This document shows positions 34,649-47,156 of a stretch of DNA of 64,000 bases, piece by piece. The notes beneath the pieces were generated by a model, which did no database searches, was not told where the DNA came from, and worked only from the letters and a program-made list of their open reading frames with translations. The number at the start of each line of letters is the position of its first letter. The first letter of the stretch is position 1. Position numbers and translations under genes: made by a program. The stretch covers positions 3,207,501 to 3,271,500 of the forward strand of contig CM064666.1 of the NCBI GenBank assembly GCA_032717465.1, in the 5' to 3' direction. The DNA comes from Coenobita brevimanus (Eukaryota > Arthropoda > Malacostraca > Decapoda > Coenobitidae).

Positions 34649-35661
34649 AGATCCTGTTTCAGAAATCTGCCACTAGGTTCGCTTCCGTCGCCCAGCTCTG
34701 ATGCGGGGTAAGCACTGGAAAAGTAATCAGTGCTTAATTTCTTTTTAATTCTGACACAAAGTAAAACACCTCAAAATATATTTTACTCATCAAGTTACCC
34801 AGATGGCATGATATGCTACAAAGAAATTACAATATGGGAGCCCTTTGATTATATATAATGTATTATAAGTGTCGTTTTGTAAACTCAGCTTTCGTTAGTT
34901 TACTCATCTCTGTAAGCATAACATAAAGACAAAAACCTAGGCAATTTTACTAGAACCATCCATAAAGCAAGATAACAGTGATTAAGATATTTGTCATTCG
35001 TTAGTATCCACAAAAGAAAATAGATGTTTAGCCGCATATTTAGCAACACCTTTCGATATGCTGCCCTGCCTAAAGTATGACTTCTAACAATACGGACCTG
35101 TTGGACGTCTTGGTCATCTTAGTAACCAAAGTCTAACACAAATAATTCTTTTAAATGTTTCCCTGGCTCCACTGCACAGTTTAGTCAGTTTAAACTTCAA
35201 CTCCTCGTACTCTATTTTTATTATAGTGTCGTACCGCACTGCCGTTTGTTTGGATTAATATGGCTGACTCACCAACTAAGCAATCGTTCAGTACATTATT
35301 TTCAGAGGAACTGCTTACTACTTTAAAGTATGCTAAACACACAAATCAGAAGTCCTAAAGGTAATCTCCTTTTACTAACTGCACACGATTTTTTCAAATA
35401 TATGTAAATAGACAGCACACTATTTTAGTCCCCAAGCTAAGATTCTCTGAAAGCCTGGTTATTCTTTCTTTACAGATATATGCGCTTGATTGAATAGGAA
35501 AAAGATATTCCTATAAATAGCAGTATTATTATAAACTTAGTATTAGGTACAATTTCACAGGTCTTTAAAACCCCGCAAAAATATTTAATCGAGGCTGGGC
35601 GACGGTAGACCACCCGGTGGCAGACCGCTGAAACAGGTTTGGTGAAGCCTCTAATTGGATG

Positions 35662-35802
35662 TGGGGTGAGTAGGCATCTCGAAATGATCGGATCTTGAAT
35701 TTGGCTCTCTTTAGTATTTTGTTATCTCTTGGAAGGAACAGTTTTTGCGGGCTCGTGGCCTTTGGTTCCTTCTTCCTAGCATTAAAAAAAAAAAAAAAAA
35801 AA
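35662..35802 (+). mobile_element. CR1/Jockey-type LINE, 3' terminal 140 bp
   Basis: Extremely 5'-truncated copy: GCATCTCGAAATGATCGGAT, then the shared 3' untranslated block ending GGCCTTTGGTTCCTTC and an (A)18 tail. Same end as the copy at 43890-45950. Confidence 0.85.
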
Positions 35803-36159
35803 GGCTGCATTGGAGGGGTCACGCGACGTAATGTGTTTTCACGCCAAGCCATAAAACGCCAGAAAACAGGTTCGTAGTTCAACTATATTCTTGCAACCTG
35901 AACATATAAATTTTGATGGTAGAATGTTCATTTTCTTTCTAGGTAAGGTTTTTGAGTGTAGACTGTGATTCTTATATTATTTTGGCCATATCTATGAAAT
36001 TAATATGAACTGATATATACTGTATGTTTTTATTTTTAAGTTCTTTTTATTTAACTTAACTTTCAGTCAGTAGGTGGGGACGCTCACCATCCACTCACTT
36101 GATGTTGTGGTGCTCTCGGGTGTCTGCTCATTCCTCTCCTCCATCCATGTTTCCTTCCA

Positions 36160-36362
36160 TCCTCTTCTGTCTTTTTTCTTTCATTCTTTCCTCGTCCTTC
36201 TGCCTAAGGGTAACTTTACACCCCCTCTTCTGTCTTTTTTTCCTTTGTGTTTTCCTCTTCCTTCTGCTTGTGGGTGACTCTACACTGAGTGTCAAGCCAG
36301 ATGGTTTCCTGTGCACCAAGAAACCATTTACTACACTGGGTGGTAACACTACTGTATAACCA
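36160..36362. repeat. ~63-bp tandem duplication and partial 'S' repeat
   Basis: Two pyrimidine-rich units (CCTCTTCTGTCTTTTTT...CTTCTGC) at 36160-36285. 36298-36362 matches the S repeat core (GGTTTCCTGTGCACCAAGAA, TGGGTGGTAAC, TATAACCAA) in inverted orientation to copy 1. Confidence 0.55.
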
Positions 36363-36365
36363 AAT

Positions 36366-36560
36366 TATGGCGCCTGGTGGTTTAGTGGGTAATTATTGCG
36401 CTCCAATCGGATTAAGCCGGTGAAGGTTTATATCCATGGGATGGTTGGGGCTTACTGCTCAGTTAATGCCTCTCAGAGATGAATGAGACTGGTCACTCTC
36501 ATCTTAAATGTCAGGACCAAGTGCCTAGCCCCGGGCTTCTATGCTCTAAATGTGGCAACG
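36366..36560 (+). mobile_element. tRNA-derived SINE candidate
   Basis: Head with box A-like TGGTTTAGTGG (36378) and box B-like GGTTTATATCC about 45 bases on, the spacing of an internal RNA polymerase III promoter, followed by an unrelated body. Not foldable as a full tRNA. Confidence 0.45.
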
Positions 36561-36751
36561 TAGGATTGAATGATGGATGAATGGATGACAAAACTTGATT
36601 ACTTAAGCAAAAAGCAACATTGATTAAAATGAAGATAAGTACCATTAACCCTCTGGCTGCCGCTACCTGTCATACCAGGCCTTGCCATACGCCGCAGGTG
36701 TGGACGCCCCTTACCTCCCTACGCCACACCAGACCTACTACATAACGTACT

Positions 36752-37512
36752 ATGACTTTTTCCTCCTCTTCTTCCTCTTCCTTCTCATCCTCTTCCTTCT
36801 CCTCCTCCTATTCCTCTTCCTCTTCGTCTTCCTTCTCTTCCCCCCCCTCTTCCTTCTTCTCCTCATCCTCTTCCTTCTCCTCCTCCTATTCCTCCTCCTC
36901 CTCGTCTTCCTTCTCCTCCCCCCCTCTTCTTCCTCTTCCTTCTCCTCCCCCTCTTCTTCGTTTTCCTTCTCCTCCTCCTCCTTCTACATTTTCTTTTCCT
37001 TTTCCTCCTCCTTGCCTATTCCTCTTCCTCTTACTTTTTCTACCTCTCTTCCTCTCCCTTCTCCTCCTTTTCCTCCTCCTCTTCCTACTTCTCCTCCTTC
37101 TCCTCTTTCCCTTCCTCTTCCTAATCCTCCTCTTTTTCCTTCTTCTCCTTTTCCTCCTCCCTCTTCCTCTTCCTCCCCCTTCCTCTCTTCTTCCCCCTCC
37201 TCCGCTTCTTCCTTCATCTCCCTTTCCTAAACTCTTTTCCTCTCCCACCCTTCTCCTCCTCCTCTTCCCTCTCCTCTTGTTCTTCTCTCTCCTCCTTTTC
37301 CTCCTCCCTCGTCCTCTGCCTCCCCCCTCGTCCTCTGCCTCCCCCCTCCTCCTCTTCTTTCTCCTCCTTTCCCCCCCTCCTCCTCTTCTTCTCCCTCCTC
37401 CTCTACCTCCCCCTCCTCCTCTTCCACCTCCCCCTCCTCCTCTATCTCCCCCTCCTTCTCTTCCTTCCCCCTCTTCCTCTTCCTCCCTCTCCTCCTTTTC
37501 CTCCTCGGAAGT
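36752..37512. repeat. ~760-bp polypyrimidine tract (TCC/TTC)n
   Basis: The plus strand is almost purely C and T. Long open frames in it (Ser/Phe/Leu/Pro one way, Glu/Arg/Gly the other) are artefacts. Confidence 0.97.
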
Positions 37513-37529
37513 AGTTTGATTACTTCTGC

Positions 37530-38480
37530 TACTGCTAGTACCAGTACTAGTCTAGTTCTAGTCTAGTACTAGTACTAGAACAGAGCTAGACTAGCACTAG
37601 TACTAGTACAAGACTAGTACTAGTACAAGTACTACTAGTACTAGTACCAGACTAGTACTAGTATTAGTACTAGAGTAGTACTAATATGACTACTAAACAA
37701 GTACTCGTACTAGCACTACTAGTAGTTCTAAAAGTACTAGTAGTGGCACTAGTAGTAGAACTAGTGCTAAAACAAGACTAGTACTAGTACTAGTACTAGC
37801 CTAGTTCAAGCACCAGTACTTCTACTACTACCAGGATAAGTACTGTTAGTACTACTGGTACTAGTACTAGTAATAGACTAATACTAGTACTAGTAATACT
37901 TGTGCTAGTTCTGTCACAAGTACTACTAGTACAAGTACTACTTGGACTAGTATTAGTACTAGTACTAGTGCTATTAGTACTAGTAGTTCTAGTGCTAGCA
38001 CTAATACTAGTACTACTAGTACTAGTTTTACTAGTAGTACTAATACTAGGACTAGTATCAGACTAGTACTAAAAATGGAACTAATACTAGTACATGTACT
38101 ACTAGTCCTACCATTACTAGTATATACTAGTAACTGCATTAGAACTAGAACTAATACTAGACAAGTAGTAGTAATAGAATAGGCCTGGTACTAGTACTAA
38201 TTAGTACTAGTATTAATAGTACTTGTATTAGTATTTGCACTAGCACTATTACACGTAGTAGTAGTACTAGGAGTGCCAGTAGTACTAGTACTTGGAGTAC
38301 TAGTAGTACAAGTACTAGGAATAGGTAATAGTACCTACTAGTACTAGAAGTACTAGTACTAGCAGTATTAGTACGGGCACTTTTACTACTACTACAACTA
38401 CCACTGCTGCTGCTGGTTGTAGGAATACAACTACTGCCACTAGTCCTAGTACTGTTACTATTACTACAATATGGTCCCCA
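37530..38480. repeat. ACTAGT/AGTACT-type palindromic low-complexity tract
   Basis: About 950 bp built from CTAGTA, AGTACT and ACTAGT words with variants (TAGTAC, CTAGTT). The main words are self-complementary. Confidence 0.95.
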
Positions 38481-38525
38481 CCTCCTCCTCATTTTCTTCT
38501 TGATATTGTTCTTTTCCTTATCCCT

Positions 38526-38527
<2 letters not shown>

Positions 38528-38567
<40 letters not shown>
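38528..38567. repeat. (TC)n microsatellite
   Basis: About 40 bases of TC repeat. Confidence 0.97.
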
Positions 38568-38568
<1 letters not shown>

Positions 38569-38879
38569 CAGAGTTCAAACGCTACCACTGCACGATCAGG
38601 CGAACAATTATCGTTTGAATGCTCCTTCGGACGGAGCCAGCTGATCATGATGCATTCATTTGCTTGCCGAAGTCTTGCATTAGTAAATATTTTTTTACTA
38701 TCACACATATGATGGTTCAGTGTCAGTATGTATAGCATGAAAAATATGTATGATGAATTTCATTATTTCCCGTAGCTCCTATAAGCGAAACGGATATTAT
38801 CTGCCATTTTTACGATGAAGTTTTGTGAGACAAAACGTACAACATATTGGCGGGCGCCAAACGTCGACTTAACCTCTTA

Positions 38880-40459
38880 TTAGCTGGGAAACATTACAGA
38901 CGAGGTCAGACAACGACTCCAACACTGGCACTCCAGACGAAGGAGAATGGCAAAGTATGAGGGGTACTGACGTCGTACCCAGAACCGTCGTGTTCACACC
39001 TACACGAGGACCACAAAACATTCCACCTACCACCAAAAAGCCAATAGATTTCTTCAATCTCTTCTTCACAGACGCATTAGTAAACAATATGGTCCAAGAA
39101 ACCAACAGATACAGTGATCAGTATATCACTAACACAAAGCAGTACCTGGACAGCCATCCCGAGTCCCGAGAGCATCAGTGATCCAAGAAGGACTTACCAA
39201 CCCAGAAATAAGGGCTTTCCTTTGTGTTATCAAAATGAGACTAAGTAGAAAACCAAACACTGAGAGTTACTGGATGACCACAAGCCCCAATTTAGTCACC
39301 CCTTGGTTTCCTCAACATTTCAACCGCAATAGATTCCAACTCCTATAAAAATTTCTTCACTTCAGTGATAACTCTCTACCAGCTCAAGGAAGACCTATTC
39401 TTCAGAAGATACAACCACTCACTGACCACTTCACCCATCTTTTTGCTCATTATTTTCAGCCAAGTAAGGATATTTCACTGGATGAAAGCATGATTGGCTT
39501 CACAAGGAAAACCCCTTATCTGCGACAGTACTTGTCAAATAAACATCACGCTCAGTTTGAAATTAAGCTTTGGTGTCAAAGTTACACTGACTCGAGCTAT
39601 ACCTATGTCAAGCTAATTTGCCAGCTCAGCATAACAGGAATGTGACATATGTCACGACATTCACACTCCTAGATCAAGGAGGGGTGTTAGATAAGGGCTT
39701 TAACGCTGGTCTCGACAGCTATTTCACTTCGCCGAACCTCCTCAGACACCTCTACCAACGAGACACAATGGCGACTGGAGGAGTGAGGCGAAACAGAGTT
39801 GGACTACTAAAAGGTTTGAAGGCAACCCGGCTTCAGAACAATCAGACTACTGAATGGCGGCAAGGTAATCTACTATGTGTGACGTACAAAGATGACTGCA
39901 AGGAACCACTTCTGTTGCCAACAACATGCAGAAGAGGGTTCACTGAATACACAAACAGACGAAGAGTTATTACAAGGAAGCCCAAAATTGTGAAGAAGTA
40001 CAGCAGAACAATGGGTGGTGTGGACAACAAAGACAGCAAACTCAGCTCTTACCTAATTGAGCGACGTTCAGTGAAATGGACAAACAAAGTTGCCTTTTAT
40101 TGCTTTGGCATAGCTATGCTGAACAGCTACATACTGTATAAAAAAAAACACACCAGCAAGCAAGCTTTGTCCAGACTGGAATACATGGGGTCAGTAATTG
40201 AAGACTTGGTTTCTCCTTACAAACCAAACAAAAGAAACTCAAAAAGACTAGAGGAAATGCGCTCACTACATTCCCTAGACACAGATGTCATGGAGTCCAC
40301 AGCTTCAGTTCATCAGTTAGGGAAACTGGCCAATATGAAAATTCAGAGATTGTGTGGCGGACCATGACCGTCGTGTAAGGTCTAGTTGTAAATGTAAAGG
40401 GTGTGATGTGGGGCTGTGTGTCACCTGTTTCCATAGATATCATCAATACCAACAATAAG
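38880..40459 (+). pseudogene. piggyBac-type transposase, frameshifted
   Basis: Plus strand. The N-terminal acidic stretch runs SDNDSNTGTPDEGEW (38910), then KKPIDFFNLFFTDALVNNMV and ETNRYSDQY (39040-39130), typical of the DDE_Tnp_1_7 family. A frame change near 39180 leads to EIRAFLCVIKMRLSRKPN, a stop near 39345, then DISLDESMIGF (first catalytic Asp, 39475). Another frame change near 39615 leads to a 249-codon open frame: DKGFNAGLDSYFTSPNLL (second Asp), YSRTMGGVDNKDSKLSSY (third Asp region), VKWTNKVAFYCFGIAMLNSY. After one last frameshift near 40355 the C-terminal cysteine finger is read: CKCKGCDVGLCVTCFHRYH, ending at 40459. All catalytic blocks are present, but at least three frame breaks make it inactive. 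Confidence 0.85.
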
Positions 40460-41886
40460 TGATCACATGTATCAGTGTCGTGAATATCACTGTCACCCCA
40501 CCCACTGTGTTTTGCTTCAGCCACAAAATATATTACAATCGGATTTTTTGACATTGTGCAACTCTACATCCCACACATTCATATAATTCGAGTTATTTCT
40601 ATGAATAGGCCTAAGATTTATGCAACAAAAATGGTTACATGATTGTTACGTTATTACTGTAGTTTTGTTACAATTATTCTTATACACAAAGAAAAAAAGA
40701 ATTTACCCTATTGTCTTTACATACTGCACGTGACACCCTAGTAGAATAATATGTCGCATTCATTTAGGTAAAGTTTGTTATTTTTTTATAATGCGGATTT
40801 TAATAACATAGAATCGTTATCATCATTGTTTTTAGAGATGGTAACAGTTTTTTCCTCAGTGTAATGAATCCAGGTTATTATATCTTATGAATAAGAAATA
40901 AAATATTTTATATTTTTGCCTGTTTTTATGATCCACTATCCATTACTAAGTGGAAAATCCTGGAAGACTGGAGAAATAGATGAAACTGGTAATAGGAACA
41001 AGGGTAGAAGGGAAGACGAAAGGTGAGGTAAGCGAGGAAGGACAAGAAAAGGAGTTGAAAGAATATTATGATAATCTGGAAGCAATAATGTTGAAGTAAA
41101 CAAAAAGTTGGAAAGAGGATGCAAGGAATGAAATAAGCATAGTCATACGAAATAAGGAGTTAACGGAAAAAAACACGAAATAAAGACTTGAACACTCAAT
41201 AAAATAGTTCTCGTCTATAAACATATCGGAATTATAATTATGACTACTTATGGTATGACATACGATGCCAGAAAAAAATAGTTTTTGTCTTTGCTTCTAT
41301 GAATATCTATAATGCAGTGTCACTATGACTGTTGTCATGCTTTAGTTCGTAAGGTGATAAGGTTCATTTACATGCCTTTTTTCCCTTGAAAAATAGAACA
41401 TGATAAAACTGTCTTCATTATTTCATCATATAATACTTTCACATAAGGTAACATAAGGTCTGGAATTAATGAAAATATAAATAGGCTATACAGAAATAGA
41501 CATCGGGTTTCTAATTTATACACACAGAGCATCCAGGGTAGTGTCCGGACACACCTGAGAAACATCCGGTGTTGTGTCGAAAAGCACAAATTGTTACCTT
41601 ACTATCGCTTCAGTTGGTATCGGTGGGATAATGTCTGAAACATCAGTGATGAAGTAATAGCTACCACTTATGTTTTTATCACATAATGTCTGATACCTCT
41701 GTTAAAATTTTGATAATTATTGCGGGAAGTATGGAAAGTTTTACATTACTCCTGGACTGATTTATAATGATGCTTATTTAAAGCCACAAAACTGGCTTAA
41801 CCTGGCAGCGAACAGACAAAGCCAGTAATGTGGCTTGTGGCAGTGAACCGGTCAAGCAACTAAACTGGATTCTGGCAGTCTAAGGG
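40460..41886. other. 3' non-coding part of the piggyBac element
   Basis: AT-rich, no gene. The last ~120 bases contain repeated TGGCTT, CTGGCAG and CCAGTAA motifs near the right end. Confidence 0.45.
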
Positions 41887-41957
41887 TTAAAAAATATGAA
41901 TGTGCTATGGCCCCTCCTAAAAGGTCATACGGGTAGGCCTTAAAAAAAAAAAAAAAA

Positions 41958-42970
<1,013 letters not shown>

Positions 42971-42984
42971 AAAGGGTGGACATA

Positions 42985-43330
42985 TAAAAAAAATAAAATC
43001 TTATAACCAATACTAATTAATTCTTTTTCCTTTTCAGATTACACCATGATAGTCTCTTTCTCTCCTTTCACACTTTCCTATAAAATGTCCACACCAGTTT
43101 TTCTGTGCTGCGTGGTGTTCTTTCTGACTTTTTCCTGCCGGTTTCGACTGGAGGGTTTGGAGGGCGGGGGAGAGCTTTATTCTTTGACGTCCTTATCTCA
43201 TTCTAGTGGTTCAGTTACTTTTCTAGGAGCTGCCTTGCATGGGCCAACCAGCCTACTGCAGTTATCCTCTCTTCTTATGTTCTTAATTCCTGAACGCCCA
43301 GGAATCCTTCCATCACCATCACCAGCACGA
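42985..43330 (+). repeat. Probable LINE 3' untranslated region
   Basis: G-rich, then CATGGGCCAACCAGCCTACT and CTTCTTATGTTCTTA, a phrase I associate with LINE 3' ends in crustacean DNA. An open frame of 108 codons here has no recognised domain. Confidence 0.35.
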
Positions 43331-43739
43331 AGGGACATTGTTATCCCAGTAATCATATACGAAACTCTGTAAAAGTTGCAAAAGATGGCTGTAAAGCAAT
43401 GAGAATTCCTTTTTGCGTGGTACAGAGCATTATAGTAGGGACTGACGAAAGGCACGGTAAAACTTCCCACCAAACACACCACCACGTACTGTATGACCTG
43501 CCAATCAACAAGCGAGGCTCACGACCCAACTACTTTCTCACTTACCACAACCAACACACGCACACACAGGCACACACAGCCAAGACCTGCCCACGGCTAG
43601 TCCTGGGTGAACGGCTAGTAGTAAGCATAAAAACGATGTACAGTACTTATTTTTAAGGACATTCAACCATACTTCCAGTGGCAAAAGGTGTTCTCATGCA
43701 AGGCCAAATGATAGAGTGTGGGTGAAAATAGTGTTATCA

Positions 43740-43863
43740 AACAAATCCACTTTTTCCGGTCAGTGGCCTGTGAACCTCCGTCGCGCGGACCCATACCCAC
43801 CCACTCCCATGCTACCTCACTGACACCACTATGAGACAGGCTGTTGGCTCCATTGTGCTTAGC
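43740..43863 (-). pseudogene. Third, broken relative of the signal-peptide exon
   Basis: Minus strand: acceptor CTTCTCTGCAG followed by GCT and the same 10-nt leader length before ATG at 43853. It reads M-E-P-T-A-C-L-I-V-V-S-V, aligned to the intact exon's M-V-R-T-L-C-L-L-T-V-L-V. Five extra bases (AGGTA) then break the frame before GCATGGGAGTGGGTGGG, which aligns to the AWNWAG part. Homology is lost soon after. Confidence 0.6.
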
Positions 43864-43879
43864 CTGCAGAGAAGAAAAA

Positions 43880-45952
43880 AATACATTCATTCCTCTCTGC
43901 TGCACGCGGGTCATTAAGGAAGAGACAAGCTTCTGTTCATATGGCCTTGCTGTCCGCAACATGGAGAGGGCCTACAAAAGGTACGGGAGCCAACCCACCC
44001 CTGAATCACATCATCTTTATGTTTCTGCCCGGAATCGTGCTAAGTCTGTTCTTCGCTCTGCTAAAAATAATTTCATCTGTACTAAATGCTCTCAACTCTC
44101 CAACTCGAATTCTTCCCGCTCCTTCTGGCACCTTGCCAAAAACCTTTCTAACAACTTTACCTCATCATCCTTCCCTCCTCTTTTCTACTCTGATGGTTCT
44201 GTAGCTATTTCTTCTACTAATAAAGCAGATCTCTTCGCACAGACTTTCTCCTCCAATTCCACCTTAGACGATTCCGGTGTGTTCCTCCATCACTTCCCCC
44301 CTCTGACTTCCCACCCCACCCCTGATGTATTTTCTGACATCACTGGCCTCAGTACTAACAAGGCATATGGGCCTGATGGGGTCCCTCCTGTTGTTCTCAA
44401 GAACTGTGCTTCTGTGCTTACACCCTGCCTAGGCAAACTCTTTCGCCTTTGTCTGTCAACTTGTACCTTTCCTTCTTGCTGGAAGTTTGCTCTCATTCAG
44501 CCAGTCCCAAAGAAGGGTGACCACTCCCAACCCTCCAGCTATCGTCCAATTGCTTTAACGTCCTGTATTTCAACAGTTTTTGAGTCAATTCTCAATAGAA
44601 AAATTGTAAGGCATCTTTCCTATCACAACCTTCTTTCCGATCGTCAGTACGGGTTCCGTCAGGGACGCTCCACTGGCGATCTTCTCACCTACCTTTCAGA
44701 CTCCTGGTCATCCTCCTTTCGGGACTTTGGCGAAAGCTTTGCCATTGCACTTGACATCTCAAAGGCTTTCGATCGAGTCTGGCATAAATCTTTAATTTCC
44801 AAACTGCCCTCCTACGGTTTCTATCCTTCTATCTGTGCCTTCATCACTAGCTTCCTTTCTGGTCGTTCTATAGCCACTGTTGTAGACGGCCATCGTTCTT
44901 CTCCTAGATCTATCAACAGTGGTGTTCCTCAGGGCTCTGTCCTATCACCAACTCTCTTCCTTTTATTCATCAATGATCTTCTAAGCTGTACATCTAACCC
45001 TATCCACTCATACGCTGATGACTCCACCCTTCACCTTTCCATTCGGTTCCCGCAACGCCCATCTCAACAGTTACTTCAACAAACAAGAGATGAGGCTATG
45101 GCACACCTAATGTCTGACTTGGCTCGTATCTCTGAATGGGGTAAAAATAATACGGTTGTTTTTTAATGCATCTAAGACTCAGTTCTTACACCTGTCAACC
45201 CAACAAAATCTTCCACAGGTATACCCACTACTTTTTAATAATATTCAGCTTAATCTGCATCATCCTTGAACATGCTTGGGGTTTCATTTACTCGGGACTT
45301 ATCTTGGAAAGATCATATTACATCTCTTGTAAAATCTGCTTCCAAGAGATTGGGTGTGCTAAGCCGACTCCGCTCTTTCTTTACCCCTGCACAATTGTTG
45401 ACTCTATACAGGGGTTTTATCTGCCCCTGTGTGGAGTACAACTCTCATGTGTGGGGAGGCTCCCCACATACAGTTCTTCTCAATAGGGTGGAGTCAAAGG
45501 CTTTTCGTCTCATTAACCCTCCTCCTCTTACTGACTCCCTTCAACCTCTGTCTCTTCGCCGCACTGTTGCATCTTTATCTCTTTTCTATCGCTACTTTAA
45601 TGGTCAATGCTCCTCTGAACTGTCTGCTTGCATTCCTCCATCTCTACGACGGGCGCGTAGCACCCGTCTGGCAGCAAACTCTCATCCCTTTTCTGTCCAA
45701 CTCTCTAATGCAAGAGTTAACCGTTACTCCCAGTCATTCATTTATGCAACAGGTCAACTCTGGAACTGTCTCCCTCTGTCTGTATTTCCTGCTGCCTATG
45801 ATCTCCAGTCTTTCAAAAGCAGTGTGTCCAGGCATCTCGAAATGATCGGATCTTGAATTTTGCTCTCTATTGTATTTTGTTTTTCTCTTGGAGGGAACTG
45901 TTACTGCGGGCTCATGGCCTTTGGTTCCTTCTTCCTCGCATAAAAAAAAAAA
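43880..45952 (+). mobile_element. CR1/Jockey-type LINE, best copy, 5'-truncated
   Basis: Plus strand. The main open frame ends at 45166. It begins in the post-endonuclease linker (YVSARNRAKSVLRSAKNNF), then RT: NKAYGPDGVPPVVLKNC, QPVPKKGDHSQPSSYRPIAL, DRQYGFRQGRSTGDLL, ALDISKAFDRVWHKSL (first catalytic Asp), SGVPQGSVLSPTLFLLFIND and HSYADDSTLHL (catalytic ADD intact). A frameshift near 45165 is followed by a 196-codon C-terminal frame (45266-45856: LSWKDHI, FFTPAQLLTLYRGF, EYNSHVWGGSPHT, QLWNCLPLSVFPAAYD). The 3' UTR is the block seen at 35662 and ends in a short A tail. The endonuclease is missing, so it cannot move alone. Its 5' edge adjoins the broken leader exon at 43863. Confidence 0.88.
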
Positions 45953-46086
45953 GTCACTATCTTCCCTAATCGATGACATGCTGCAGTCAGAGTTATATGC
46001 AGGTTCCTGATTATACTACTAGGTGATCGGGGAAAGGAGGGAAATGAACTTTGCCCAGGATTCCTACTGGTCTCAGAATCCAACAG

Positions 46087-46122
46087 TGTGTGTGTGTGTG
46101 TAAAGATAGAGAGAGAGAAGAG
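46087..46122. repeat. (TG)n and (AG)n microsatellite
   Basis: Short TG repeat followed by an AGAGAG run. Confidence 0.9.
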
Positions 46123-46309
46123 GTCACTATAAAAGCTTGGCATTCCTCTTTAAACCTGATGTTCGATGGATAGACGTTATATGAAGTGCAGCAAAGAAAT
46201 TTTTTTTTACATGATGTGTTAGGCCTGCGATATGGAGCCATGACTGGCATCTGGCCCATTTCACTGGACATGATATTCATAGTTTTTTCATTCATTCTTT
46301 TCTTGACCC

Positions 46310-46520
46310 TAGGGAGATGAGTGAGAAGTGGGGGGAATGGGGAGAGAAGAATGGTGAGAGAGAATGGGGGGAAAGGGAAGGGAGAAATGGGTAAGGGGAC
46401 AGGGGAGGAAAGAAAGGTGAGGGAGAGACAGGAAGAGGAGAGGGATGAAAAAAGAGGTGAGTTAGAAGTAGGGAAGGAGAGGGAGGGAAATGGAGGAAAG
46501 GAGAACAGTGTGAGAAGAGG
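46310..46520. repeat. Polypurine tract rich in G runs
   Basis: About 210 bp almost free of C and T on the plus strand, with many GGGG and GGGGA runs. Confidence 0.85.
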
Positions 46521-46935
46521 GAATATTATTGGCTGTACTGGTTTCCCAGTGGAAATTTTGGTGTATCAACGATGTGTTGGATTCCAACAGATGCTGACCA
46601 GGAAGAGACCTGAAAGCTTTACCTTCAAAACGGCTGTTCTTAACTTTCTTCAGTATACTATCCCTTCCTTCCATCTTTCCTTCTGGACTGATCCTTTATT
46701 CTGTAACTCTGTTTAAGTCTTGTAATGTTGGGGCAAAAGTACCGTCATTTCAGGACACTGATCATAAGACAGCATGCTGAAACTATGGCCACTGAAGAGT
46801 TGTAGGCGAAATGATAAATTAGACTTTTGACTGAAAAGAAATCTCATGTTTTGATTTATTCTACTGGCCCAAAAAAATCTACCTATTTCCTTTGCATTCA
46901 CTTGATAATCGCACATTCTGAATAAATATACATGT
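46520..46935 (+). repeat. Dispersed repeat 'R', copy 2 (unclassified)
   Basis: Matches 3570-3990 in order and orientation (TGTTGGATTCCAACAG, CTTTCTTCAGTATACTA, GTTGTAGGCGAAATGAT, CACTTGATAATCGCA). Unrelated sequence outside both copies supports a discrete element. Confidence 0.6.
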
Positions 46936-47029
46936 CGTCCATATAAAGAAAAAAAAAATATAAATATACATATATGGTATATAAAATATATATAATATAA
47001 TTAATATATAATATATATAATTTATAACA

Positions 47030-47155
47030 AGTGCTCGTGGGCCCTTCGGGCCCTTTCGCACTTGCTCCTGCTGGGGGCACTTGCACTGCGTGCTCGCTTT
47101 CTCGTGCTTTGCACTCGTTTGCTCGTGCTTCGCGCGAGCGTTGTGATCATTTCAG
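47030..47155. repeat. GC-rich low-complexity block with palindrome
   Basis: Contains GGGCCCTTCGGGCCC and repeated TGCTCGTG/GCACTTGC words in otherwise AT-rich DNA. Confidence 0.6.
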
Positions 47156-47156
47156 G

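Larger units (their letters stand above)
33525..35656 (-). mobile_element. 'M' element, copy b, interrupted by an I-type LINE
   Basis: Inverted second copy. Without the LINE and one 13-bp duplication it is about 1.02 kb, matching copy a; by eye about 10 percent divergent. The LINE landed in its terminal repeat, so 33525-33551 is the detached tip and 34649-35656 the rest. Confidence 0.72.
36649..41886 (+). mobile_element. Probable piggyBac-type transposon (~5.2 kb)
   Basis: Left end CCCTCTGGCTGCC, right end (inverted) CCCTTAGACTGCC, each flanked by TTAA (36645-36648, 41887-41890), the piggyBac target. The transposase remnant at 38880-40459 lies inside on the plus strand. Between left end and transposase are two large simple-sequence blocks (polypyrimidine and ACTAGT-type), which explains the unusual size. 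The pairing of the two ends is inferred from terminal similarity and the enclosed transposase; they match at 10 of 13 positions. Confidence 0.55.

Noticed and set aside
36682..37519. Long open frames of 182 and 255 codons rich in Ser, Phe, Leu and Pro
   Set aside because: They are translations of the polypyrimidine tract; all frames are open there and none shows a domain.
37867..38492. Leu/Val-rich minus-strand frames resembling membrane proteins
   Set aside because: By-products of the ACTAGT-type tract; no start context or domain.
43046..43372. 108-codon plus-strand frame with a hydrophobic start (cysteine-rich leader-like)
   Set aside because: Coincides with a probable LINE 3' untranslated region; no conserved domain or splice signals.
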